This document shows, in pieces, positions 54,603 to 63,009 of a stretch of DNA of 64,000 nt (the stretch's first letter is position 1; every line of letters starts with the position of its first letter). The stretch is from positions 2,852,001 to 2,916,000 of the forward strand of contig NZ_CP113097.1 in NCBI RefSeq assembly GCF_026625125.1, given 5' to 3'. The notes beneath the pieces were generated by a model, which was not told the origin of the DNA, did not search any database, and worked only from the letters and a program-made list of their open reading frames with translations. The translations under genes were made by a program, and so were the position numbers. The stretch is from Pseudomonas putida (GTDB lineage: Bacteria; Pseudomonadota; Gammaproteobacteria; Pseudomonadales; Pseudomonadaceae).

Positions 54603-55550
54603 TTAGCTCTGCACCAGCTCGAACGTGCGACCCGATAGGGCACCATGCAGGCTTTTCAAGGCGCTCTCCAGTTCACTGCCTTCCTCAACCTCGAACTGCT
54701 CAATGGTTTCCAGCGAGCTTTTGAGGTCGGCGTTCGCGTTCACAATCACTTCCTTACCCGCGATTTTGTTCAGCAGATCCTCACACAGCTTCTGCCCTTG
54801 CGGCGTGATGCCTCGGTATAGCGTGACGCTGTGATCATTGGTTTGCACCCGAATGAAGCGAACATGATCGTCGAAGCGATGGAAGCGAGGGTGGAACATT
54901 TCCGTGAAAGAATTGGGCGCAGGGTACGCCTCCAAGCCCTGTTTGGTGGGGCTGGCCCAGTCGTCGTCAGTCTTCAAACTGTTGCAGTCAACGCAGGCGA
55001 CCGACAGGTTCCAGAAGTGGAAGGAATATTGTTCGTAGCTTTCGCGTGGAAGGATGTGCTCGATTGGCTTCGAGTAACCGCTGTTGAATAACCACCGCCG
55101 GCAGTAGCAGCAACGGTTACCTTGCTGCTTAGCGATGTACTGCCTGAAAGCCCCCTTGATGTCACTGACGGTCGGCTTCGCTGGGCCTCGCTTGCGCTTG
55201 GGCGTCTCAGCAGGTGCAGGGGAACCTGCAGCTCCCGCCTCAGGTGAGCCAGGTGCAGCGATCGTGCCGGGTGCAGCGACCGTGCCAGGGGCGGCGATCG
55301 CGCCAGGCGCTGCGGCCACTGTAGCTGCAGGCACCGGCTTTTTAGGATTCGAAAATTCGTTCCAGAGGTTTCGCTTCTTGATTGCTTCGCCAGCCTGTCT
55401 TGCCTTGAATCGCTGCAGAGCCATCACGTGGAAACGGTGAATGTTGAACATTACGACCTTATGGAAGCGCTCCTCGGCATGGCACTGCGCCTTGTACTCG
55501 TCGTAGGCAGGCTTCATGTCGGCATCTTTCAGCACATAGTAATCCGCCAT
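54603..55550 (-). CDS. HNH endonuclease with Pro/Ala-rich linker, Septu PtuB-like
   Basis: 315 residues. The N-terminal helical part (about 1-70) is followed by a low-complexity linker rich in Ala, Pro and Gly (about 70-120), then an HNH nuclease of the retron/Septu type (CCYCRRWLF, EHILPRES, then ACVDCNSLK, about 147-195) and a C-terminal helical domain. The zinc Cys pairs and the His of EHILPR are present. The ATG at 55550 is one base after the ATPase stop (TAG, C, ATG), so the two are coupled. ATPase plus HNH is the Septu pattern; assignment to that system is inferred. Confidence 0.75.
   Translation of the reverse strand: MADYYVLKDADMKPAYDEYKAQCHAEERFHKVVMFNIHRFHVMALQRFKARQAGEAIKKRNLWNEFSNPKKPVPAATVAAAPGAIAAPGTVAAPGTIAAPGSPEAGAAGSPAPAETPKRKRGPAKPTVSDIKGAFRQYIAKQQGNRCCYCRRWLFNSGYSKPIEHILPRESYEQYSFHFWNLSVACVDCNSLKTDDDWASPTKQGLEAYPAPNSFTEMFHPRFHRFDDHVRFIRVQTNDHSVTLYRGITPQGQKLCEDLLNKIAGKEVIVNANADLKSSLETIEQFEVEEGSELESALKSLHGALSGRTFELVQS
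55249..55320 (-). repeat. Four 18-bp tandem repeats in the HNH gene linker
   Basis: Four imperfect 18-bp units starting at 55249, 55267, 55285 and 55303 (CCAGGTGCAGCGATCGTG type). On the coding strand they give Ala-Pro-Gly-Thr-Val-Ala-like hexapeptides forming the linker. In frame and exactly periodic. Confidence 0.85.
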
Positions 55551-55551
55551 G

Positions 55552-57873
55552 CTACACCTGAGCCTCGTCGGTACGTTTGCTTGCCGCTTCCTGGTCGACC
55601 AGTAGCAACTCAATCGCGGTGTAGGCCTTCTTGATCAGGTCGATGTCCTCTTCCTGACCTGGAGGTACGTATGCTCCAGGTTGAGTCGGCATCTTCTTGA
55701 GCATGTCATTCAGCTCTTTGAGAGGTGAGGGCTGGTCAGCTCGAAGCTTGCCTTTTGTTTCAATCGTTTTGGCAACGATACGAGCGCAGGCCTCATGCAC
55801 CGCGCGGTTGTGAGGGGTGTAGGTACCGAAGCCTTCCAGAATGATCGACTCAACGGAGTACCGCTCCTTGTCAGTCAGCTTCGGCAATTTGCCCGTGTCG
55901 AGCAAGAAGCTGTGACTGCCTTGGTCGTTCGCATTGGTGATGAGGGTCGGAGCATGGGTTGCGACGACGAATGAGCAACCGAAGCGGCGGGAGAGCAGGT
56001 GGAACACCCTTGGAAGTGTCTGCTGCCATTTCAGATGCAAGCTGATTTCTGGCTCGTCTACCAGAAAGACCGTCCCTGGTTCGGCTGACGTGATGATGTT
56101 GAGCAGCAACTGGTTGATGTTTTGCTCTCCAGAACTCAGCGATGAGTAGGAGACAATCCGCTCCTTTTGATCGTCAATCGCTGGGCGCACGACGCCGAAC
56201 TCGTATTTGGCCAGCTCGTCAGGAACATGGTTATCCGCAGCGTGATCTGACATCCTCAAGGTGCGAATTTCATTAGGGGCATTGTCCAGTGCCATTTCTG
56301 GCCGAAGCATGAAGTAGAAGCGTGGGGCGAAGCCCAGGCACGTTTGGCACTCTTTCAAGGCCTCAAGCATGTGCTGATCGACGAAGACCCTGGCCGCCAA
56401 GGCGGTTACGGCTTTGGTCAACCTGGAGGGTGAGATGGCATCTGCACTGGTGCGGGCACCGCGATACTCAAAACGTTTGTATTGTTGGCTGCGTCCGAGC
56501 GGGAAACGATCATGTACCCCTGTCGAGATGCCAACAGTTCTGCGATCAAGCTCACCGACCCTGTCGATGAGTTCACACAGCAACTGGGTCTTCCCTGCAC
56601 CGTTGTTACCAATGATATAGATGCAGGCAGGCTCAGTCGGATCGCTCAAAAGCTTGAGAATGTCTTGTGGGTTGGCCGCAAGGTTGAAAACACTTCCCTG
56701 AAGCTGATTGGTTCGGATGAAGTTTTTGGGCGAATAGATTTTCCAGGCTTCCTGATGCTCGCTTTTGTCCTCGATACACAGCCCCTTTACATCCTTGAAA
56801 CCATCTGAAAACTGTGCATTCAAGATAGTTTCGACCTTCGGAGGAATGCTCCTGGGCAGGTCGTCGATGTTGCGTGATTCATGGATGTTAAAGATATGAC
56901 CGGCTAGGATCGCGCGTTCTTCAAGATCCAGCCGCTCCAGGGATTTATTAGCGTTTGAGACGTCGATGTACAGCGCTGGCTTGCGCATCAAGTGAATATG
57001 CTGGCTAAAAATCAGCAGGACTTGGTCATGCGCGGCGGCTGTCGCTTCGCTGGAGCTAAAACAGATAGCAGCGTCTAACCGCAGACCGTTGAAGATCGCC
57101 GGTGCAAGCTCTTTACGTAGTCCGCCGTACTTCGCTTTGCTGGCTGGCAGTACAAGCATGAATCGCGCAGGTTGAGGGTACTGTAAGGCAAATGCGGCGA
57201 GGTTGATGAGTCCCGTCACGGCAGTGAATTTGAATTGCGGGCCAGCGTCAACGAGGTAGCTCGGCTGACTGTCGGCGACCCTGTCAGGAACGTGACGATG
57301 AATAAAGTCAGGGTAGATCTGGTTGATGATGAGTTTTAAGGAAATCAGCGCCTTCAAAGCAGCAGAGGTCGGGGACAGCATCGGGAAAGAACTGCTGTCT
57401 ATTTCAGAGGACTTTCCAATAGACAGCTCAGCCGTCGTCGGCGCAATCTCGACAATAGGCGAGTACAAGGTGGAATGAATACTTCCGACCAAGGCTGCGA
57501 CCACCATTGGATGGCTCGGGGCAATCTTGTAGAACTCAAAGATGAAGAGATCAATGAGATGTGTCGCCGTTTTTACCCTGACCTCCCGATCCATCGTGTC
57601 ACTAGACACCGCTCGGATGTGCAGCAGCTTTTCGTTGAACGCTGCCCTGACGTCTGTATCATCGAATTCGTTTAGCTTCATCAGCTCGGTTACATGTACC
57701 CTGGCATCCTCAAAACTGCTTCGGTACCTGTCTTCCAGGATCAGCCCCTTCGTCAGGTGCAACGCGGCGAGGAGATTGATTTTCTCTGATGAAATGTTTG
57801 GGAAGCTACGTCCTACGTTAAGCATTTCTTCAGCGATCAGGCGAGTGATCTCCCGGCCTTCGTCGTATTCCAT
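55552..57873 (-). CDS. AAA ATPase with N-terminal methylase-like region, Septu-like
   Basis: 773 residues. The C-terminal half is an SMC/RecF-like ABC ATPase: Walker A GNNGAGKT (near 420), signature LSSGEQNINQ (near 577), Walker B FLVDEPEISLH (near 598), and THAPTLITNAN. The first about 200 residues are helical and unrecognised. Residues about 210-325 follow the order seen after the catalytic motif of N6-adenine methylases (RFMLVLPASKAKYGGLRKEL, then DQVLLIFSQ, then ALYIDVSNANKSL), yet no NPPF-type motif or SAM loop is visible. Together with the HNH gene it resembles Septu PtuA-PtuB, but is longer. Confidence 0.75.
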   Translation of the reverse strand: MEYDEGREITRLIAEEMLNVGRSFPNISSEKINLLAALHLTKGLILEDRYRSSFEDARVHVTELMKLNEFDDTDVRAAFNEKLLHIRAVSSDTMDREVRVKTATHLIDLFIFEFYKIAPSHPMVVAALVGSIHSTLYSPIVEIAPTTAELSIGKSSEIDSSSFPMLSPTSAALKALISLKLIINQIYPDFIHRHVPDRVADSQPSYLVDAGPQFKFTAVTGLINLAAFALQYPQPARFMLVLPASKAKYGGLRKELAPAIFNGLRLDAAICFSSSEATAAAHDQVLLIFSQHIHLMRKPALYIDVSNANKSLERLDLEERAILAGHIFNIHESRNIDDLPRSIPPKVETILNAQFSDGFKDVKGLCIEDKSEHQEAWKIYSPKNFIRTNQLQGSVFNLAANPQDILKLLSDPTEPACIYIIGNNGAGKTQLLCELIDRVGELDRRTVGISTGVHDRFPLGRSQQYKRFEYRGARTSADAISPSRLTKAVTALAARVFVDQHMLEALKECQTCLGFAPRFYFMLRPEMALDNAPNEIRTLRMSDHAADNHVPDELAKYEFGVVRPAIDDQKERIVSYSSLSSGEQNINQLLLNIITSAEPGTVFLVDEPEISLHLKWQQTLPRVFHLLSRRFGCSFVVATHAPTLITNANDQGSHSFLLDTGKLPKLTDKERYSVESIILEGFGTYTPHNRAVHEACARIVAKTIETKGKLRADQPSPLKELNDMLKKMPTQPGAYVPPGQEEDIDLIKKAYTAIELLLVDQEAASKRTDEAQV

Positions 57874-58082
57874 GTGACGCTCTCATTTTCCAATGTGTTA
57901 AGGGATGGTGGCTGTTTGGCATGATCCGACAGCCTGAGTCCGCAGGCAAGCGGGTCTCTAATGGAGAAGGAGCGAGCCGCTATATGGCGCGCAAAAGTGC
58001 TATGCAGGGAAGAGATTTGCGTGGACGAGACTGGGAGCAGATCCTTGCGGCAGCCCCCAGTTTGAAGGCGTTAGTGCATGGG
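57874..58082. other. Gap upstream of the ATPase gene
   Basis: 209 bases between the ATPase gene and the small gene upstream. A plus-strand open frame of 65 codons overlaps the small gene and is taken as chance. The ATPase promoter may lie here. Confidence 0.4.
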
Positions 58083-58376
58083 TTATTCGCCGATGGTCTG
58101 GCCAAGCTTGCTGGTTAACAGCTCGTAGAACTTCTCGCGACTACGAGGATTTTTGAGTTCGGCACAGGCTTCGTCCAGCGCCTGAATTGCCTCGTCGTGG
58201 GTGATCTCGTCATCATCGATCAAAGGCTTGAGCTTCGTCTTGTAGATGTAGCTCAACTCGTTGTAATCCTCACACTGAGCGCACGACACCAGTGAGGCGT
58301 CTCGCTTACCGCCTGGGTTCTCATCCTTGTAGCTGTATTTGGCGTTGATGTCGCTGATGGTCTTAGCCTTGGCCAT
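58083..58376 (-). CDS. Small conserved-looking protein, 97 aa, upstream of the ATPase
   Basis: 97 residues, same strand as the ATPase-HNH genes and 209 bases upstream of them. It has one Cys-x-x-Cys pair (VSCAQCEDYNE, about residue 31) and then long charged helices (DDDEITHDEAIQALDEAC, LKNPRSREKFYELLTS). The family was not recognised. It may be a regulator or third component of the defence module, or unrelated. Confidence 0.6.
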   Translation of the reverse strand: MAKAKTISDINAKYSYKDENPGGKRDASLVSCAQCEDYNELSYIYKTKLKPLIDDDEITHDEAIQALDEACAELKNPRSREKFYELLTSKLGQTIGE

Positions 58377-58789
58377 GTCTTACGTTCCTGAGCCGGGCGA
58401 TCCTGGGAAATCCTTATCGCATCCGGTAAGCCAGACGTGGTGGCTATCTGCTGGTATTCAAGTCGCAGACACAAACGATTACCACTGTGACGGTTTGATG
58501 TCTGGCCAAGCCTACGTAACAGGCAATGAGAGCATTGCTCTGTACCGTGATTTTGGAGGGCCTGTTTTGGCGTGCATAGCAGGATTTAGCGTGTGAGTAT
58601 GAATGCCCCTCGGCTTTGTACGAAAAGTGCCTGCGCGCCGATCATGCTGCGTTGAATACAGGCTCGGAATGCTCATTTGCCACCAGCAAAGTCGAGCGCG
58701 ACTCCGACCGTTCCTCGCCTGTTTTCGCCTTGCCTGATCGCCGCTCGGCGACTTTTCGTACAAACCCTAGCATCGCTAACAGGAGCAGC
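58377..58789. other. Region between the 97-aa gene and the small membrane gene, with an inverted repeat
   Basis: 413 bases with no clear gene. It contains the 14-bp inverted repeat described at 58615-58764, and the promoters of both flanking, divergent genes. Confidence 0.5.
58615..58764. repeat. 14-bp perfect inverted repeats bounding 150 bp
   Basis: TTTGTACGAAAAGT at 58615-58628 and its exact complement ACTTTTCGTACAAA at 58751-58764, 122 bases apart. The right arm ends 25 bases before the start of the small membrane gene. It could be an invertible segment, a MITE-like insert, or paired sites for a recombinase; no target duplication is seen. Confidence 0.7.
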
Positions 58790-59056
58790 ATGACCATGAA
58801 AGCCATCCATAACCGCATTATCGAAAACCGTCTGGCCAAGCGACTTGTGGCCTGGGCCTTGATTCCGCTATGTCTCATCCAGGCGGGAGACGAATCTCGT
58901 AACCTCATACGCATAACGTACGGCCTGACGGTTGAGCAGGGGGTTGCTGAAACACTTCCCTACATTGTCTGCTGCGCATTGGTAGTAGCGATCACTGCAC
59001 AAGCTAAGAAGGTAGCGCGAGCGCTGCGTGGACAGCACCGGCTGCTTGGCCGCTGA
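58790..59056 (+). CDS. Small membrane protein, 88 aa
   Basis: 88 residues with two hydrophobic segments (LVAWALIPLCLIQA, about 15-28, and TLPYIVCCALVVAITAQA, about 55-72) and a basic end. AGGAG precedes the ATG at 58790; an ATG at 58796 is also possible. No family recognised. It stands alone, divergent from the defence operon. Confidence 0.55.
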   Translation: MTMKAIHNRIIENRLAKRLVAWALIPLCLIQAGDESRNLIRITYGLTVEQGVAETLPYIVCCALVVAITAQAKKVARALRGQHRLLGR

Positions 59057-59198
59057 CTGGCTTCACATGCGACTGAATGCAGGCGCATCGTCTGGATAGC
59101 TGAGGCGTCGATCGTGAAGGTTCAGGCAGGGTGGGATCTGTTGACCCCACTCCGGTTACAGAGTGAGGTCTGGGAAGCCCCCTACCATTGGGAGAGGT

Positions 59199-59828
59199 TT
59201 AGTGAGGGCGTGGGTACCAGTTACTGTCGCCAGGACGGATATGGCCTGGGCAGTACCCATATCTGATTCTGAGTTCGGCTTTCTGCTCCTGGTACATGCC
59301 CCCCAGGGTATCCTGGATCATGGAAACATAAGCTTCGAAAGACGGGTGCTTGCGCCAGTAGTTACCATAGATCGCATGGGCGAGGGAGCGGTCATACCAA
59401 CCACGCACAAGCAGTAGCACGCCTTCGATCCGTGCCTCCAAGCCCTGATCCGAGAAAGCCTGTTTACTTCCCCTGTCTTTCATCTGCTCGCGCAGCACAA
59501 AATTTGCTGGGCAATAGCCCATCGCCTCGCTTGCCTCATGAAATTGCTCATGCACTTCACGGTGAGATTCGCGATCTTCTTTGAGGTCGAAGGCGAAGCT
59601 GTAATCGCAGAGGGAACACTTGCTAACGCCATGAGGGTCAGGAGAGACGTGCACATGGAGCATGATCCACTTGTCATAAAGGCGGATCGCCTCATGGTAA
59701 TTTCTGACGCCTAATTCCTGGACTGCAGCTTTGTCTTGACGCTGACCCAGCTTTAGCCAGGGGTAGGTGTCTTTCAATTCCTTGGCGACACGTTTGACTT
59801 GCTTGATGTGGCTGGAGGTGACTTGCAT
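59199..59828 (-). CDS. Hypothetical protein with Cys/His pairs, 209 aa
   Basis: 209 residues. The N-terminal helical part (SSHIKQVKRVAKELKDTYPW) followed by QDKAAVQELGVRNYHEA recalls the N-terminal region of Glyoxalase-related plasmid proteins, a loose resemblance only. At about residues 70-97 a CSLCDYSFAFDL segment followed by HREVHEQFH forms a C2H2-like zinc site. The C-terminal half is aromatic. Start at the ATG at 59828, the first Met before the conserved-looking helix. Confidence 0.6.
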   Translation of the reverse strand: MQVTSSHIKQVKRVAKELKDTYPWLKLGQRQDKAAVQELGVRNYHEAIRLYDKWIMLHVHVSPDPHGVSKCSLCDYSFAFDLKEDRESHREVHEQFHEASEAMGYCPANFVLREQMKDRGSKQAFSDQGLEARIEGVLLLVRGWYDRSLAHAIYGNYWRKHPSFEAYVSMIQDTLGGMYQEQKAELRIRYGYCPGHIRPGDSNWYPRPH

Positions 59829-60058
59829 TTTTTCAGCTCTCGGGAGGGCTGGCCTGGCGTCCACTACGAGGCAACCTGATTGATGTCAGGTCGGGTAATT
59901 CAACTGTCACGATAGTGCTAGAGCTTCGCTGGTGTGGACTGCAGGCACCTACCGAGTACCTGGCCGCGGAGACTAGCACTGGTGTGGCTGCTTGACAATC
60001 CGTTGTGCCGCCCTGGTGTCCAGAAGCAATGACTGCTGGGTGGTGGTGTTTGCCGTAA
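59829..60058. other. Gap without a recognised gene
   Basis: 230 bases between two minus-strand genes. No gene, terminator or repeat was recognised. Confidence 0.4.
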
Positions 60059-60499
60059 TTACCAATGCCTCGCCACCGTCTGTTTGGAAACGCCTAGCTC
60101 CCGAGCCACCTCAGCCTTGGTCAGCCCTTGGCCCCTCAGGCGTTGAACCTCTTCCCGGCGCTCATTGGCCGCTGCCACCCGGGAGTGTGTCCTGGACTCT
60201 GGCTTGATCGCGAGCGGGGCTATCGACCCACCCAGGGTAGCCACCTCTTTAGACACCTGCTTCAACAGTTCCGTAGGGCGAACGACCTCATCAGCGCCGT
60301 ATGCCAGTGCGAGAAGGGTGAGGGGATGCACACCAAGCTGTCGCGCGATCGCATCGAGCTTTTCCACCGTAACCCCACGCTCACTGCGCTCGACGCGACT
60401 GAGGTGGGCGGCGGTTACGCCTTCCTCAAGATCGGTCAGCAGTATTTGCTGTTGCTGGCGAACGTGGGTCAGCGCTGCGGCGATCGCTTGCCTGAGCAT
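60059..60499 (-). CDS. XRE-family regulator with a second C-terminal HTH
   Basis: 146 residues. An N-terminal Cro/C1-type helix-turn-helix (about 10-65: LTDLEEGVTAAHLSRVERSERGVTVEKLDAIARQLGV) is followed by a hinge and then a second helix-turn-helix at the very end, LTKAEVARELGVSKQTVARHW, like the DNA-binding tail of recombinases. Two HTH units in one short protein are uncommon. A 12-bp palindrome lies 42 bases upstream, so it probably regulates itself and the divergent metallophosphoesterase genes. Confidence 0.8.
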   Translation of the reverse strand: MLRQAIAAALTHVRQQQQILLTDLEEGVTAAHLSRVERSERGVTVEKLDAIARQLGVHPLTLLALAYGADEVVRPTELLKQVSKEVATLGGSIAPLAIKPESRTHSRVAAANERREEVQRLRGQGLTKAEVARELGVSKQTVARHW

Positions 60500-60540
60500 T
60501 CGGGCGTATCCCTAAAATCCGACTGTATGCCCGGTTTGCG

Positions 60541-60580
60541 CAGTTCCACTCAATGTCGTATAGTCAAATGAGTGGAACTG
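60541..60580. promoter_or_regulatory. 12-bp palindromic operator between XRE and metallophosphoesterase genes
   Basis: CAGTTCCACTCA-N16-TGAGTGGAACTG, perfect arms. The spacer contains GTATAGT, which could be a -10 box for one direction. It lies 42 bases upstream of the XRE start and 121 bases before the metallophosphoesterase ATG. Confidence 0.75.
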
Positions 60581-60700
60581 TCGCGATTTGCTGCGCGTGC
60601 GGAAGACCAGATCGGCCTGTCCACACGCAAGCCAGGGGCGATTTCAATATATCGCTTAATCGAAATTACGGGACTGAAAGTCAGTCCTGCGGGTAGCTGC

Positions 60701-61426
60701 ATGAAAATTTTGGTGTATTCCGATTTACATACCGAATTCGAAGATTTCACGCCGCCGGCGACGGGTGCTGATGTGGTTATTTTGGCAGGGGACATCGGTG
60801 TGAAAACTCGGGGCGTGCAGTGGGCAAACGCTGCGTTCGGTTGTCCTGTCATTTACGTCTGCGGTAACCACGAATTTTACGATGGCCACCTCGAAAGAAC
60901 GCTTGAGGAGATGAAGGCGGTCGCAGCGTCGCATGTACATGTCTTGGAAAACGAGTGTTGGATTTGGAATCAAACCCGGTTTCTGTGCGCCACTGCCTGG
61001 ACTGACTTTTCATTGACGGGTTCGACAGACATTGCCATGCGCAGGGCTGCTGAACGGATGAATGATTTTCGGGTGATTCGGACTGGAGCAGACAATCGCC
61101 GCTTGCGACCTGAAGATGTGGCTGTACGTAACCTGGCGTCACGCACTTGGCTTTCCCAGGAGCTCAGCAAACCCTTTGCAGGACTTACCGCAGTGGTAAC
61201 TCACCATGCTCCGTTGGTCGGTGTTTTGAATGGCCCTCGTGACCACCTTGATGCGGCGTATGCCAATCACTGGCCGGATCTCGTTCACCAGGCAGATCTT
61301 TGGGTTTTCGGCCATACGCATTGTCCGGTCGACCTCATGGAGCGTGACTGCCGTGTGGTGTCGAACCCAAGAGGCTATCCGGGGGAGCGACTGCAGTTTC
61401 GCTCTGATTTTGAGGTTGAGATCTAA
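60701..61426 (+). CDS. Metallophosphoesterase 1
   Basis: 241-residue calcineurin-like phosphoesterase. All metal-binding motifs are present: YSDLH (Asp-x-His), AGDIG, CGNHEF, VVTHHAP and FGHTH, so it should hydrolyse phosphoesters; substrate unknown. No signal peptide. Start at the ATG at 60701 just before the first motif; longer frames run through the promoter. The stop overlaps the next ORF by one base (TAATG). It is paralogous to the gene at 63010. Confidence 0.85.
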   Translation: MKILVYSDLHTEFEDFTPPATGADVVILAGDIGVKTRGVQWANAAFGCPVIYVCGNHEFYDGHLERTLEEMKAVAASHVHVLENECWIWNQTRFLCATAWTDFSLTGSTDIAMRRAAERMNDFRVIRTGADNRRLRPEDVAVRNLASRTWLSQELSKPFAGLTAVVTHHAPLVGVLNGPRDHLDAAYANHWPDLVHQADLWVFGHTHCPVDLMERDCRVVSNPRGYPGERLQFRSDFEVEI

Positions 61427-61782
61427 TGACTGCAGGCACCGATCTGGGTTACCTGATCAAGACGTTTGGCGCCACAAAGGCAGACGTTACCTTCAATCGG
61501 CTTCCTAAAGTTATCCAGGCCGCCAGGGAGGTGATATCCGATGACGAAGTCGTTGGCTATCTGATGTGCGCGCTGGACAAGCCGCCGCAGATGACCGGCC
61601 TGATCTTTTGCGACTATCGCCATGACTTCCCAGAGGGGCTGCCGATGTGGACGCCCCCAGTGGTAGAGCGTCTCTATCGGGGAGGTTACCTGGTTGTGCG
61701 AGCACAGGGCGGCGGGCTGTATGTGATTGCCCATTGGTTTTACGAAAACGGCGGTTTACGTCCGTTCTTTGAGGTGCATTGA
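61426..61782 (+). CDS. Hypothetical protein, 118 aa, coupled to metallophosphoesterase 1
   Basis: 118 residues starting in a TAATG overlap with the phosphoesterase stop, so probably translated with it. It has no recognised domain. The C-terminal part is aromatic and hydrophobic, with LYVIAHWFYENGGLRPFFEV near the end. It is soluble by appearance, with no signal peptide. Confidence 0.55.
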   Translation: MTAGTDLGYLIKTFGATKADVTFNRLPKVIQAAREVISDDEVVGYLMCALDKPPQMTGLIFCDYRHDFPEGLPMWTPPVVERLYRGGYLVVRAQGGGLYVIAHWFYENGGLRPFFEVH

Positions 61783-61783
61783 G

Positions 61784-62125
61784 ATGGATGACCAATGGGA
61801 CGAGCCAGGTCGGCAGCGCGCAGCCGCAGCCTGTGGCGAGCCTGAGTGCGTTACTCGGGCGCGCGCTACCGGATTTGCATCATTGGTCACGGGGTACCTG
61901 TACCACACCGCGATTGATCTGCATCTAGGCTGCTTGGTTGGCATCGTTTACGGCGAGCGTCGAGGCCGCTTTGAGGATAGCGCCGTCATCCGAAGTTCTC
62001 GGTTAGAGGGTGGTTGGGAGCAGGAGGGATTTCGGCTTTATCGCACCGTGAACGGGAGCCTCTATTTCGTCTGTGACTGGGCCTCTGTGGAGCTCAACTC
62101 ACGTTTCGCAACATTCAGTTGTTGA
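61784..62125 (+). CDS. Hypothetical protein, 113 aa
   Basis: 113 residues, two bases after the previous stop, same operon. Opening MDDQWDEPGRQRAAA, then an aromatic stretch with LYHTAIDLHLGCLVGIVYGE and a C-terminal FRLYRTVNGSLYFVCDW. Three to four Cys are spread through the protein. No family recognised. Confidence 0.5.
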   Translation: MDDQWDEPGRQRAAAACGEPECVTRARATGFASLVTGYLYHTAIDLHLGCLVGIVYGERRGRFEDSAVIRSSRLEGGWEQEGFRLYRTVNGSLYFVCDWASVELNSRFATFSC

Positions 62126-62545
62126 GCGTAGCGGTGCTTGAATCGGTTCATAGGGGCTAGAAGGTCGACTGAAGAGGAGAGGGAGGTGACGGCATTCCTG
62201 TAATCGTTGAAGACCGTCTCATGCGTTGACGGAAGGGTGTCGGCGCCGCCATCTGAGGTTATCGACCGGCCTGGTTATCGAGCCGCAAAAACAGCTGCGG
62301 CATCCGTACACGCGTGGGTAGCGATTCAACAGACAGCAGGTGGCGTCAGTTTAATGATGCGAATCTGACAACGCTCGCTATCACACCAGATTCTCAAGAC
62401 ACGAGCTGCTGGCCTGAGCGTCGATGGGGCGTTGAGAAGCTTGCAAACAAATTTACTCGGCGGCGAGGGTAACCCTTGTTAGCCGACTGCGATAGAGGCG
62501 ACTAAGCATTCAGTCGTCGGGCCTGATGATGAGAAAGGTGGGACG
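62126..62545. other. Gap of 420 bases without a recognised gene
   Basis: Both strands show only short frames. Presumably it holds the promoter of the next operon at its right side. GC-rich with no repeat or terminator that stands out. Confidence 0.4.
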
Positions 62546-62971
62546 GTGGAAGCAGCACAGTTGGCGTACTTTTTACTCCACGGCGCAGAGCACGTAGAAG
62601 GACTGGCATCTTCGGACGATCAGTTGATTGAATTAGCAAAGACCCGTTCGGGAGACAAGCCTTACTGCGTGATCAGGAGTTGGATTTTGCTTGATGTGAT
62701 GGTGTCTCACACCGACGAGAAGACTCTGCAGGCGCAAGGTCTTCAACCTACCGTGTTATTGGGACGGGAAATCATTTTCGACAGTCGCACCCAGTGCTCA
62801 CGGCCAGGCGGGCTGAGATCCAGCTTTCTTTACTCGCAGGTAGGGTCGGTGTTCGAAAGCAAAGACACGCTGTATTACCTGGCGGGGCCCGGCTTTCGCA
62901 ATCACACCAGTCTCACAGCTGTACTGACGCTCGATAACGTTGGGTGGCGGGTGACCCAGGACGCAATGTGA
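62546..62971 (+). CDS. DUF6957-like hypothetical protein
   Basis: 141 residues starting with GTG at 62546, which has AGGTGGG 5 bases before it. It resembles a family of small proteins found in Pseudomonas accessory regions (my recollection of DUF6957), with YCVIRSWILLDV, a QGLQPTVLLGREIIFDSR block and LYYLAGPGFR near the end. Function unknown. It ends 38 bases before the second metallophosphoesterase gene. Confidence 0.55.
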   Translation: MEAAQLAYFLLHGAEHVEGLASSDDQLIELAKTRSGDKPYCVIRSWILLDVMVSHTDEKTLQAQGLQPTVLLGREIIFDSRTQCSRPGGLRSSFLYSQVGSVFESKDTLYYLAGPGFRNHTSLTAVLTLDNVGWRVTQDAM

Positions 62972-63009
62972 AGCGACGACCTGATACTAACGACACGGAG
63001 CCTGGGTAA

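Noticed and set aside
57921..58118. 65-codon plus-strand frame before the ATPase gene
   Set aside because: Overlaps the end of the 97-aa gene on the other strand, no family, no good ribosome site.
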